From contig NZ_QFRI01000001.1 in assembly GCF_003143755.1 (NCBI RefSeq), positions 620,001-684,000 on the forward strand: DNA of 64,000 bases. Direction: 5' to 3'. Shown piece after piece: positions 43,738 to 51,993 of the stretch; position 1 is the stretch's first letter; each line of letters begins with the position of its first letter. The position numbers were made by a program, and so were the translations under genes. The notes beneath the pieces are model-generated. The model was not told where the DNA came from, searched no databases, and saw only the letters and a program-made list of their open reading frames with translations. This DNA is from Algibacter marinivivus (GTDB taxonomy: Bacteria; Bacteroidota; Bacteroidia; Flavobacteriales; Flavobacteriaceae).

Positions 43738-43787
43738 AAAAACAAAAAAGCTTCACAATTTCGATAACTCGAAAAAGGAAAGCTTTC
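43738..43787. repeat. 50-base nested-hairpin repeat, copy 2
   Basis: Exact 50-base match to 41758-41807, with the same nested stems, 1.98 kb away in the same orientation. Confidence 0.9.
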
Positions 43788-43861
43788 CATTGGATTACCA
43801 AATTGCTTTGGCAAACTACATCCTAGACACCTCTAGGACAACACAACTTCTTTTAATTACC

Positions 43862-43890
43862 AAAAAAAGCCCTAATTTCTCAGAGCTTTC
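43862..43890 (-). terminator. Terminator of tRNA-Asp
   Basis: On the minus strand GAAAGCTCT can pair with AGGGCTTTT over 9 bp using two G-U pairs, followed by a T-run, 16 bases past the tRNA. Confidence 0.6.
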
Positions 43891-43905
43891 TTTTTGCAAT
43901 TTTTG

Positions 43906-43979
43906 CGGTCTGGACGGGACTCGAACCCGCGACCTTCGCCGTGACAGGGCGACATTCTAACCAACTGAACTACCAGACC
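43906..43979 (-). tRNA. tRNA-Asp (anticodon GUC)
   Basis: On the minus strand the acceptor GGTCTGG pairs with CCAGACC, discriminator G. The D arm contains AGTTCAGTTGGTTAGAA. The anticodon stem TCGCC/GGCGA encloses loop CTGTCAC (anticodon GTC), and the T arm is GCGGGTTCGAGTCCCG. The gene is 74 nt and CCA is not encoded. Strong promoter upstream. Confidence 0.97.
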
Positions 43980-43997
43980 GTTGCATTATTGCGGTTG

Positions 43998-44028
43998 CAA
44001 ATATACACGCCTTTTTTTATATCTCAAA
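43998..44028 (-). promoter_or_regulatory. tRNA-Asp promoter (TTTG-N19-TATATTTG)
   Basis: On the minus strand TTTG (44025-44028) is followed after 19 bases by TATATTTG (43998-44005), the Bacteroidota consensus. The same architecture precedes tRNA-Leu. Confidence 0.85.
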
Positions 44029-44120
44029 CCTTTTTTGAAGTTTTTTAAATAATATTTAAAATATATATTCTCTAAAAAAGGAAGGCTTTTATAATCATTT
44101 AATTTTCAACTTAATCGTCC

Positions 44121-45050
44121 TTAAACAAACTTTTGACGCTCTACCATATAAGTGGTCAAGATGTTATTAAAATCCTTATTAATATCAGCTTCAACATATT
44201 TTATTTTGTACTGCGCACATTTTAAACGTAACGCTTCAAAATACGAATCAACCGTTTTACTATAACTTTCTTTTATAGAATCCGCATACAAATTAATATA
44301 CTCACCTGTTTCAACATCAATAAACCGTTTTGGTTTGTTATCAAAATCGAAGTTTAATTCTTTGGCTTTATCAAACACATGAAACAAAACCACCTCATGC
44401 TTATTATACTTTAAATGACGTAATGCTTCAAATAACTTTACCTCATCTTCCGTAGTTTGAAACATATCCGTAAATAAAAATATCATCGAGCGTCTATGAA
44501 TTTTTTCTGCTATTTCATGCAAGTATTTATACGTCTCTGTTTGTTTATTCAAAGGTTTAGAAACTACAGCTTCACTCAAATGATTCAACAACATTTGATG
44601 ATGGCGTTCACTACCCTTCTCAGGCGCATAATAATCATAGTTATCACTATAAATGCTTAGCCCAACAGCATCTCGTTGTTTTTTCAAAATATGCATTAAC
44701 GAGGCTGCTGCCAATGCTGAAAACCCAACTTTATTTAAACTATCAATCGAAAACGAATCCAGTTTCGGGTAATGCATCGAGCTACTATTATCTAATATAA
44801 TATGACAGCGTAAATTGGTTTCATCATCATAACGCTTCGTATAAAGCTTATCCGTTTTTGCAAACAGCTTCCAATCGATATGACGCGTACTTTCACCTTG
44901 ATTATAAATTTTATGTTCCGCAAATTCTGCCGAAAACCCATGAAACGGACTCTTATGCATACCAGCAATAAAACCCTCAACCACCTGTTTTGCAAGTAGC
45001 TCAAGATTTTTAAAACCCTCTGCTTTATTTAGTTCGCTTCGTAAATTCAT
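44121..45050 (-). CDS. DUF58 protein with von Willebrand-like MIDAS motif
   Basis: 309 residues. The DUF58 core is clear: GFSAEFAEHKIYNQGESTRHIDWKLFAKTDKLYTKRYDDE, followed by the metal-site motif ILDNSSSMHY (D-x-S-x-S). Later come FSALAAASLMHILKKQRDAVGLSIYS and SMIFLFTDMFQTTEDE. DUF58 proteins usually work with a MoxR AAA ATPase and VWA membrane proteins as a chaperone-like system; none of these partners is in the immediate neighbourhood. Confidence 0.9.
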   Translation of the reverse strand: MNLRSELNKAEGFKNLELLAKQVVEGFIAGMHKSPFHGFSAEFAEHKIYNQGESTRHIDWKLFAKTDKLYTKRYDDETNLRCHIILDNSSSMHYPKLDSFSIDSLNKVGFSALAAASLMHILKKQRDAVGLSIYSDNYDYYAPEKGSERHHQMLLNHLSEAVVSKPLNKQTETYKYLHEIAEKIHRRSMIFLFTDMFQTTEDEVKLFEALRHLKYNKHEVVLFHVFDKAKELNFDFDNKPKRFIDVETGEYINLYADSIKESYSKTVDSYFEALRLKCAQYKIKYVEADINKDFNNILTTYMVERQKFV

Positions 45051-45155
45051 TTAATAAAATACTAAACCGCTTCGCTATTAGAATTAAAAAACAAGACTTC
45101 AAACAAAAATGGTACTCATCTTTATTCTCTTTTCTATTTTCTCTTCTCTAAAAAA

Positions 45156-45695
45156 TTAGATAACACCATCAACAATCCCATAAGCCACAGATTCCTCTGC
45201 ACCCATCCAATGGTCTCTATTAAAATCTTTCATCACTTTATCAAAATCCTGTCCGCAATTATCAGCCAAAATTTTAGCACTTAACTCCTTCGTTTTCAAA
45301 ATCTCTTGAGCTGTAATTTCAATATCACTAGCTTGTCCTCGAGCACCACCACTAGGTTGATGAATCATCACTCGTGCATGAGGCTGGATAAAACGCTTCC
45401 CTTTAGTACCAACCGATAACAAAATAGACCCCATCGAAGCCGCCAATCCTGTACAAATAGTCGATACATCACTTTTTAAAGATTTTATACAGTCATACAT
45501 CGCAAAACCAGAGGTTACATAACCACCAGGACTGTTAATATATAAATGGATATCTGCTGTTTCCAGAGCATCCAAATAAAGCAATCTATCAATCACATGT
45601 TTAGCCGATTTATCATCCACCTGACCCCATAAAAACACCTTACGTTGCTCAATTAATTTGCTATCAATAGCATCCTGTATTTTCAATTTACTCAT
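45156..45695 (-). CDS. ClpP-family serine protease
   Basis: 179 residues with the full ClpP triad: S87 in LAASMGS, H112 in VMIHQPSGGARGQASD and D161 in FNRDHWM. It is shorter than canonical ClpP (about 195-220) and has a divergent N-terminus (MSKLKIQDAIDSKLIEQRKVFLWGQV). No clpX is adjacent. It is most likely a second ClpP paralogue; the housekeeping clpP-clpX-tig cluster must be elsewhere. It lies between DUF58 and thioredoxin. Confidence 0.87.
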   Translation of the reverse strand: MSKLKIQDAIDSKLIEQRKVFLWGQVDDKSAKHVIDRLLYLDALETADIHLYINSPGGYVTSGFAMYDCIKSLKSDVSTICTGLAASMGSILLSVGTKGKRFIQPHARVMIHQPSGGARGQASDIEITAQEILKTKELSAKILADNCGQDFDKVMKDFNRDHWMGAEESVAYGIVDGVI

Positions 45696-45737
45696 ATCTA
45701 AATATCTTTTTATTAACTACTAAGCATCTAAAATAAA

Positions 45738-45766
45738 AAAAGGTTCACCATTATGGCAAACCTTTT
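45738..45766 (-). terminator. Terminator after thioredoxin
   Basis: AAAAGGTT (45738-45745) pairs with AACCTTTT (45759-45766) downstream of the trxA stop on the minus strand, flanked by A and T runs. Confidence 0.78.
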
Positions 45767-45788
45767 AACTTTCTTTTTATTAAACTTT

Positions 45789-46106
45789 CTATAAAAGTCC
45801 GTCAATAGCTTCTGTGTAAGCATTTTTTGGTGCAACACCAACTTGTCTTCCAACTACCTCTCCGTTTTGAAAAACTAAAACAGTAGGTATGTTACGCACA
45901 CCATATTTAGCAGCAAACTCTTGGTTCGCATCCACATCAACCTTTCCTACAACAGCTTTACCTTCGTATTCATCGCTAATTTGTTCAATAATTGGTCCAA
46001 CCATTCTACAAGGTCCACACCAAGCTGCCCAAAAATCAACCAATACTGGTTTGTCGCTCTTTAAAACCGTTTCTTCAAACGTTGCATCTGTAATCTCTAA
46101 TGCCAT
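45789..46106 (-). CDS. trxA: Thioredoxin
   Basis: 105 residues, the standard size for thioredoxin. The redox site is WCGPC (C30, C33), preceded by VLVDFWAAW. The cis-proline loop is NIPTVLVF and the C-terminus has the usual GVAPKNAYTEAIDGLL. A cytoplasmic protein-disulfide reductase needing thioredoxin reductase, which is not in the window. Confidence 0.97.
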   Translation of the reverse strand: MALEITDATFEETVLKSDKPVLVDFWAAWCGPCRMVGPIIEQISDEYEGKAVVGKVDVDANQEFAAKYGVRNIPTVLVFQNGEVVGRQVGVAPKNAYTEAIDGLL

Positions 46107-46233
46107 AATATTTATATTTTAATATGTTCTTAATTCGTTTTAATAACACAAATTTAGTCAAAAAATATTCCAAAGCTTACAAACCAACAATTTGTTTTCC
46201 CTATAACGGCATCAGTTAGGTTTATTTCTATAA

Positions 46234-46327
46234 TTTGGGCGCAACCACAAGGGTCGGGCTATCCGTTACAAGTCCTCGCTCCCACCTATCGGGATCGCTG
46301 TGGGCTTTCCTCTACTATCCCTTGCGC
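46234..46327 (+). repeat. Structured dispersed repeat, copy D
   Basis: 94 bases. Its end arms are GCGCAA (46239-46244) and TTGCGC (46322-46327), altered together relative to the other copies while still fully complementary. The centre has CCCAC/GTGGG. Like copy E it carries GCTATCCGTT at the left and CTACTATC at the right, forming a D/E subtype. Confidence 0.82.
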
Positions 46328-46358
46328 GAGTGCAGAACACCAATTGAAATTTTAGTTA

Positions 46359-46423
46359 AGCAACTAAAAAGTTGCGTATTAAATTTATTTACTTTAATTT
46401 AGCAACCATAAAGTTGCATATTA
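46359..46423 (+). promoter_or_regulatory. Twin operators of the SRPBCC/ArsR operon
   Basis: Two near-identical inverted repeats, AGCAAC-TAAAAA-GTTGCGTATT (46359) and AGCAAC-CATAAA-GTTGCATATT (46401), lie 42 bases apart (about four helical turns) upstream of the operon encoding an ArsR-type regulator. Symmetric GCAAC-N6-GTTGC sites fit dimeric winged-helix repressors. Confidence 0.72.
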
Positions 46424-46442
46424 ATCAAAAAACCTAACTATA

Positions 46443-46874
46443 ATGAAAGATTCAATCAAAAAAGAAGTGATTTTTAATCACGCTATAGACCAAGTATGGA
46501 ATGCCATTACAAAAGCCGAAGAAATCTCAACATGGTTTATTCCAGCCGATTTTAAAGCCGAAAAAGGATATAAATACCTATTCACTTCCCCTCCAAACGA
46601 AAAAGGTTGTAACACAATTGGTGGAGAAATATTAGAAGCAAATCCTTATGTTTTAGTTTACACATGGATTGTTGGTGGAACAGAAACAGAAACCACTGTA
46701 AAATGGGAACTAGAATCCACAGCAGAAGGCACAAAACTGACCCTAGAACACACCGGTATTTCAAAATACGCAGGCGAAACGGCTATTGAAATGTTCGAAA
46801 GCTTTAATGGCGGATGGGACAATTGTATTAATGGTTTAACTAGCTATTTAAAAGAAACAGTAAATGCAGGATAA
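46443..46874 (+). CDS. SRPBCC/AHSA1-domain protein
   Basis: 143 residues of the START-like fold. The first strand and helix are VIFNHAIDQVWNAITKAEEISTWFIPADFKAE. ANPYVLVYTWIVGGTETETTVKWELE and GTKLTLEHTGI follow, and the last helix is GGWDNCINGLTSYLKE. Such proteins bind hydrophobic ligands. It overlaps the ArsR-type gene by 11 bases, a pairing widely seen in bacteria. The ligand is unknown. Confidence 0.9.
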   Translation: MKDSIKKEVIFNHAIDQVWNAITKAEEISTWFIPADFKAEKGYKYLFTSPPNEKGCNTIGGEILEANPYVLVYTWIVGGTETETTVKWELESTAEGTKLTLEHTGISKYAGETAIEMFESFNGGWDNCINGLTSYLKETVNAG

Positions 46875-47187
46875 AATCACCAGACTTTTTAAAGCCATTG
46901 CAGACCCAACAAGGCGTGATATTTTTCATGCCTTGGTGATTGCAACCTCGGCATTATCAATCACTCAAATCTCAAATCAGTTTGAAATGACCCGCCAAGG
47001 CGTCACCAAACACATTAAAACTTTAGAAGAAGCGGGGTTAGTCTATATTAACTCACAAGGAAGAGAACGCTTTTGTAATGCCAACCCAAAAGAACTACAA
47101 GACCTTAACAAATGGATGAAGTTCTATGAGCAATTCTGGGATGATAAATTGAGTAGTTTGGGGGATTATTTGGATGAAAAAAGCTAA
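46864..47187 (+). CDS. ArsR-family winged-helix regulator
   Basis: 107 residues: LFKAIADPTRRDIFHALVIATSALSITQISNQFEMTRQGVTKHIKTLEEAGLVYINSQGRERFC is a standard ArsR winged helix. No metal-binding Cys pair is seen in the recognition helix. It overlaps the SRPBCC gene by 11 bases, so translation is coupled. The twin palindromes upstream of the operon are its probable autoregulatory sites. Confidence 0.92.
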   Translation: MQDKITRLFKAIADPTRRDIFHALVIATSALSITQISNQFEMTRQGVTKHIKTLEEAGLVYINSQGRERFCNANPKELQDLNKWMKFYEQFWDDKLSSLGDYLDEKS

Positions 47188-47204
47188 TTAAACTCTTCAT
47201 CATA

Positions 47205-47295
47205 ATAGAGGTAAGACATGACAATTTGTTCATGATAATTTCGATGATAGAATTAACAGATTCTCACGCTTTTTTTTCATGAAAAAGCTCAAAAT
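47205..47295. repeat. Degenerate hairpin-rich repeat after dnaE
   Basis: CATGA...TCATG, then GATTCTCACG and GCTTTTT...AAAAAGC, ending AAAATGACG. From memory it resembles the common GTCATTCTGAG...GAATCTCA intergenic repeat of Bacteroidota, decayed. One copy in this window. Confidence 0.45.
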
Positions 47296-47312
47296 GACGC
47301 TAAAACTATAAC

Positions 47313-50300
47313 CTAATTCAACTTAAACCTCACATCCTGTGCCTCCAACTCACTCAATAGCTCCTGAGACACTTTAACTTTCTGTCTTCTACTAGACATG
47401 CTCAATTTCATCTTTTCATTCATATCATAAACCAAAAAATTCAATGCTTGATTCCCAGGATGCATGTGCAACAACTCTTTTAAGGCTATTATTTTTTGTT
47501 CCGTTAAATCTTTAATATCGACCTGTATCGATAGTTTTTTAGCATATTGTTCCATCACATCATGCAACAATTGAAAACTATTAAACTGTAATCTTGGATC
47601 GCTCTTTTTACCTGTGTCTTTATTGGTCCATCCTTCACGCACAAAGCTTTTTACAAACACAAAATTGTTCTGTAATAAAAAGTGCCTGTATTTTAAATAT
47701 TCTTCACCAAAAATTCTAAACTCGTAACTATCAGTATAATCTTCTATCGTAAATAATGCCCAACCTTTTCCTTGCTTGCTCACACGATGTTGTACATCGG
47801 TAACCACACCTCCAAACACCAATTCACGATTCACATAAGGTTCTAAATTATTAAACATCCCAACGGTGGCATTACAAAATGTCTTCATTTCGGTTTTAAA
47901 ATCATCCAACGGATGACCAGAAATATAAACCCCGACAACTTCACGCTCTTTACTCAAAGTTTTCATAGTGCCCCATTCTTCACATGGTGGCACTTCAGGT
48001 TCAGAAAATTGCACACTACTCTGCTCTCCAAACATGTCTATCTGTGCAGAATTTTTATTCTCTTTATACTTTTGGGCAAACTTTATGGCCTTTTCTAAAA
48101 AGGTAATTCCATCGCCATCATCATGAAAATATTGCGCACGATGTATATCGCCAAAACCATCAAAACCACCTGCATAGGCTAAATTTTCAAAGGCTTTTTT
48201 ATTAGCGGCTCGTAAATCAATACGTTTTGCAAAATCGAAAATAGAACTGTAATGTCCGTCTTCTTTTCTATGCTCCACAATAGTCATTACTGCACCATGA
48301 CCAACACCTTTTATAGCTCCCATACCAAAACGCACCGCACCATCTTTATTTACAGAAAATTTATAGTAACTTTCATTTACATCTGGCCCTAAAACGTCCA
48401 ACTTCATACGTTTACATTCTTCCATAAAGAAAGTAACTTGCTTGATGTCATTCATGTTATTGGAAAGCACCGCAGCCATATATTCCGCAGGATAATGCGC
48501 TTTTAAATACGCCGTTTGGTAGGCAATCCACGCATAACATGTGGAGTGTGATTTATTAAAGGCGTAACTCGCAAAAGCTTCCCAATCTTTCCAAACTTTT
48601 TCAAGAATTTTAGCATCATGTCCGTTTGCACTGGCTTGCTCAATAAACTTAGGTTTCATTTTATCCAAAACCGCAATTTGCTTTTTACCCATCGCTTTAC
48701 GGAGTACATCGGCTTCACCTTTTGTAAAACCTGCAAGACTTTGAGACAGTAACATTACTTGCTCTTGATATACCGTAATACCATAAGTTTCCTTTAGGTA
48801 TTCTTCCATCGCTGGCAAATCGTACTCAATGTCCTCATCGCCATGTTTTCTACGAACAAAACTCGGAATATATTCCATTGGTCCTGGACGGTACAAAGCA
48901 TTCATCGCAATTAAATCTTCAAAAACCGTAGGTTTTAAATCCCGAAGGTGTTTTTGCATCCCAGGCGATTCGTATTGGAAGACCCCAACGGTTTCACCTC
49001 GTTGGAATAAGGCATAAGTTTCTTCGTCATCTAAAGGAAAATTCTCTGGGTCTAATTGGATATCATGCTTTGCTTTTACGATTTTAACTGTGTCTTTAAT
49101 TAAGGTCAGCGTTTTTAAACCCAAGAAATCCATTTTCAGTAATCCAGCATCTTCCACAACCGAGTTATCAAACTGTGTGACATACAAATCTGAATCTTTT
49201 GCAGTTGCTACAGGCACAAACTTGGTAATATCATCTGGCGTGATGATAACACCACAGGCATGAATTCCTGTATTTCTAACAGAACCTTCAAGACTTCTAG
49301 CAAGATTTACAGTTTCAGCTTGCAAATCTGAACCATCTGCAATATTTAGAAGCTCGTTTACTTTTTCTAAATCTTCAGCCCTAAACTTCTTCCCCAATTC
49401 TTTTTCATCTAAACCAAAAATCTTCCCAAGTTTAGACATGGTCGGAATCAATTTCGCAATTCTATCGGCATCAAATAATGGTAAATCTAGTACACGCGCT
49501 GTATCTCGAATGGACGATTTTGCAGCCATCGTACCGTAAGTAATAATTTGCGCTACTTGATTTGAACCATATTTATCAATAACGTATTGCATGACACGTC
49601 CACGACCTTCATCATCAAAATCGATATCAATATCGGGCATACTAATACGATCTGGATTTAAGAAACGCTCAAAAAGTAAATCGTACTTCAACGGGTCAAT
49701 ATTTGTAATCCATAAGCAATAAGCCGCTACAGAACCAGCAGCTGAACCACGCCCAGGACCTACCGAAACATCCATATTTCTGGCTTCGCGAATAAAATCT
49801 TCAACAATTAAGAAATATCCTGGATAACCTGTGTTTTCAATTACAGATAACTCAAAATCGAGTCGTTCTTTTACTTCTTCTGAAAGTTCTTCGCCGTATC
49901 GTTTTTTAGCACCTACATAAACCAAATGTTTCAAATAAGCGTTTTCTCCACGCTTGCCGCCATCAGCCAAATCTTCATCATGTTTGAATTCATTAGGAAT
50001 ATCAAACGCAGGTAATAACACATCACGAGCCAATTGAAAGGCTTCAATTTTATCGACAACTTCCTGCACATTTATAATTGCTTCAGGAACGTCCTGAAAC
50101 AATTTTTTCATGGCATCTGGCGACTTAAAATAATATTCTTGATTTGGTAATCCATAACGGTAACCACGACCTCTTCCGATTGGTGTAGCTTGTTTTTCAC
50201 CATCTTTCACACATAATAAAATATCATGTGCATTGGCGTCTTCTTGTTTTCTGTAATACGTATTATTTGATGCTACTAGCTTAACATCATGTTTTTTTGC

Positions 50301-51698
50301 CAACTTAATTAAAGTTGGATTTACACGATTTTCATCCTCTTGATTATGCCGCATGAGCTCTACATACAAATCGTCTCCAAATTCTTCTTTCCACCACAAT
50401 AAAGCTTCTTCAGCTTGATTTTCGCCAATATTTAAAACCTTACTAGGGACTTCGCCATATAAATTTCCTGTAAGAACAATTAAATCTTCTTTATACTGCT
50501 GAATCAATTTTTTATCAATTCTCGGTAAATAGTAGAAGCCATCAACAAAGGCATGAGACGATAATTTTGCTAAATTATGATAGCCATTTTTGTTTTTTGC
50601 GAGTAACACAATTTGGTAGCCATTATCTTTTCTCGTTTTATCCGTATGGTCTTCGCATACAAAAAACTCACAACCGACAATAGGTTTTATCAATTTTACA
50701 TCTGTGCTTTCACCTTTTTCCTCAGCTTCAGCTATTTTTTCTTTAATGCTTTTATTCGCTTTATTAACGGCATTTACAAAGTGAAAGGCACCCATCATAT
50801 TTGCATGATCGGTTAAGGCTACAGCTGGCATATTATGTTCTCCTGCAGCAGCAACAATATCCGAAACACTCATAGTAGATTGTAACACCGAAAATTGCGA
50901 ATGGTTATGCAAATGCACAAACTCAACATCCGCTAAATCGGATGCGTTTTGTTTAATATCTTCTGTAGAAATTCCAGATTTTGCCTTTTCAATGCGTTCT
51001 CGAATTTTAGCACTTTCCTTTTTAAGATTGATGTGCTTTAATCCAATGGTTTGAATGGTATCTGGATTCTCTTTTTTGAAATTTTCAAAATAATCAGGAG
51101 CAACATCTAATTGTTCTTTGGTGTATTCACCTAAACGAATCAACTCGAAAAAACAACGCGTAGTAGCCTCAACATCGGCAGTAGCATTATGAGCTTCAGA
51201 AAAAGGCACGTTAAATAAAAACTCATGAAGCTCTGTTAATGTTGGTAATTTAAACTTCCCATAACGTCCTCCAGGAATTTGGCACAAACCTGCTGTATGC
51301 TCAGTACAAGTATCTAAAACGGGGAGTTCTTGCAAAGGGTTTTCAACATCACCACGAACAAATTCCGCACCCATAATGTTTAAATCGAACTTTACATTTT
51401 GCCCAACAACAAACTTAGTTTTAACTAAAGCTTCATTAAACTTCTCTAAAACCTCAGCCAAAGGTATACCTTGTTCTTGGGCTAATTCGGTAGAAATACC
51501 GTGGATTTTCTCTGCATCATAAGGAATATTAAAACCTTCTGGTTGCACCAAATAATCTTGACTTTCAATACAATTACCCATAGCATCGTGGAGTTGCCAC
51601 GCGATTTGAATACACCTTGGCCAATTATCAGTATCTGTAATTGGTGCATCCCAACGTTTTGGTAATCCGGTGGTTTCAGTATCGAAAATTAAGTACAT
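47313..51698 (-). CDS. dnaE: DNA polymerase III alpha subunit with fused proofreading exonuclease
   Basis: 1461 residues, about 300 longer than E. coli DnaE. The N-terminal ~200 residues are a DnaQ-type 3'-5' exonuclease with all motifs: FDTETTG (ExoI), NVKFDLNIMGAE (ExoII) and HNATADVEATT (ExoIII). The PHP domain starts near residue 258 (FVHLHNHSQFSVLQS). The polymerase palm has D689 and D691 in MPDIDIDFDDEGRG. C-terminal HhH, OB-fold (LVFGGVVTDVQHRV) and tau-binding regions follow. It is the replicative polymerase. The fusion could supply proofreading in cis, in place of a separate epsilon. Confidence 0.95.
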   Translation of the reverse strand: MYLIFDTETTGLPKRWDAPITDTDNWPRCIQIAWQLHDAMGNCIESQDYLVQPEGFNIPYDAEKIHGISTELAQEQGIPLAEVLEKFNEALVKTKFVVGQNVKFDLNIMGAEFVRGDVENPLQELPVLDTCTEHTAGLCQIPGGRYGKFKLPTLTELHEFLFNVPFSEAHNATADVEATTRCFFELIRLGEYTKEQLDVAPDYFENFKKENPDTIQTIGLKHINLKKESAKIRERIEKAKSGISTEDIKQNASDLADVEFVHLHNHSQFSVLQSTMSVSDIVAAAGEHNMPAVALTDHANMMGAFHFVNAVNKANKSIKEKIAEAEEKGESTDVKLIKPIVGCEFFVCEDHTDKTRKDNGYQIVLLAKNKNGYHNLAKLSSHAFVDGFYYLPRIDKKLIQQYKEDLIVLTGNLYGEVPSKVLNIGENQAEEALLWWKEEFGDDLYVELMRHNQEDENRVNPTLIKLAKKHDVKLVASNNTYYRKQEDANAHDILLCVKDGEKQATPIGRGRGYRYGLPNQEYYFKSPDAMKKLFQDVPEAIINVQEVVDKIEAFQLARDVLLPAFDIPNEFKHDEDLADGGKRGENAYLKHLVYVGAKKRYGEELSEEVKERLDFELSVIENTGYPGYFLIVEDFIREARNMDVSVGPGRGSAAGSVAAYCLWITNIDPLKYDLLFERFLNPDRISMPDIDIDFDDEGRGRVMQYVIDKYGSNQVAQIITYGTMAAKSSIRDTARVLDLPLFDADRIAKLIPTMSKLGKIFGLDEKELGKKFRAEDLEKVNELLNIADGSDLQAETVNLARSLEGSVRNTGIHACGVIITPDDITKFVPVATAKDSDLYVTQFDNSVVEDAGLLKMDFLGLKTLTLIKDTVKIVKAKHDIQLDPENFPLDDEETYALFQRGETVGVFQYESPGMQKHLRDLKPTVFEDLIAMNALYRPGPMEYIPSFVRRKHGDEDIEYDLPAMEEYLKETYGITVYQEQVMLLSQSLAGFTKGEADVLRKAMGKKQIAVLDKMKPKFIEQASANGHDAKILEKVWKDWEAFASYAFNKSHSTCYAWIAYQTAYLKAHYPAEYMAAVLSNNMNDIKQVTFFMEECKRMKLDVLGPDVNESYYKFSVNKDGAVRFGMGAIKGVGHGAVMTIVEHRKEDGHYSSIFDFAKRIDLRAANKKAFENLAYAGGFDGFGDIHRAQYFHDDGDGITFLEKAIKFAQKYKENKNSAQIDMFGEQSSVQFSEPEVPPCEEWGTMKTLSKEREVVGVYISGHPLDDFKTEMKTFCNATVGMFNNLEPYVNRELVFGGVVTDVQHRVSKQGKGWALFTIEDYTDSYEFRIFGEEYLKYRHFLLQNNFVFVKSFVREGWTNKDTGKKSDPRLQFNSFQLLHDVMEQYAKKLSIQVDIKDLTEQKIIALKELLHMHPGNQALNFLVYDMNEKMKLSMSSRRQKVKVSQELLSELEAQDVRFKLN

Positions 51699-51993
51699 GT
51701 CCTATGTTTATGGGTTGAATTGCCTATTTGTTTAGCCACAAATGTCGAGCATATAAAAATAGGTAGAATTTGTACTTTTTTAAAATGAAGTTATAAACAG
51801 TTGTAAACAAAAAATGCAACCCAAATGGGATTGTGTTTTTCTTAACCGTTTATTAATATTTGATGACACTAATTTTTCTTGTACTTTTTTCAGTATCAAT
51901 AGCCGATTTAATTGTATTAAAAGACATTAACATTTAAAGCCATTATTTAAAATAATTTATCATAAATTAGATTTTTAATATTTAACAGTTATC
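51699..51993. other. 295-base divergent intergenic region upstream of dnaE
   Basis: A/T-rich, between the dnaE start and the lactonase-like gene. I find no convincing TAnnTTTG promoter pair, no palindrome of note and no small gene. Confidence 0.4.

Larger units (their letters stand above)
43584..43905. other. 322-base intergenic region before tRNA-Asp
   Basis: It contains the second nested-hairpin repeat (43738-43787), the small inverted repeats CCAAA/TTTGG and TCCTAG-ACACCT-CTAGGA (43821-43838), and the tRNA-Asp terminator. No gene is supported. Confidence 0.6.
46107..46442. other. 336-base divergent region with structured repeat and ArsR operators
   Basis: Between trxA and the SRPBCC gene. 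It holds structured repeat D (46234-46327) and two inverted repeats (46359-46423). No gene is seen. Confidence 0.6.

Noticed and set aside
43724-43960. Plus-strand frame of 78 codons across the repeat and tRNA-Asp
   Set aside because: It runs through the 50-base repeat and antisense to the tRNA; not a protein gene.
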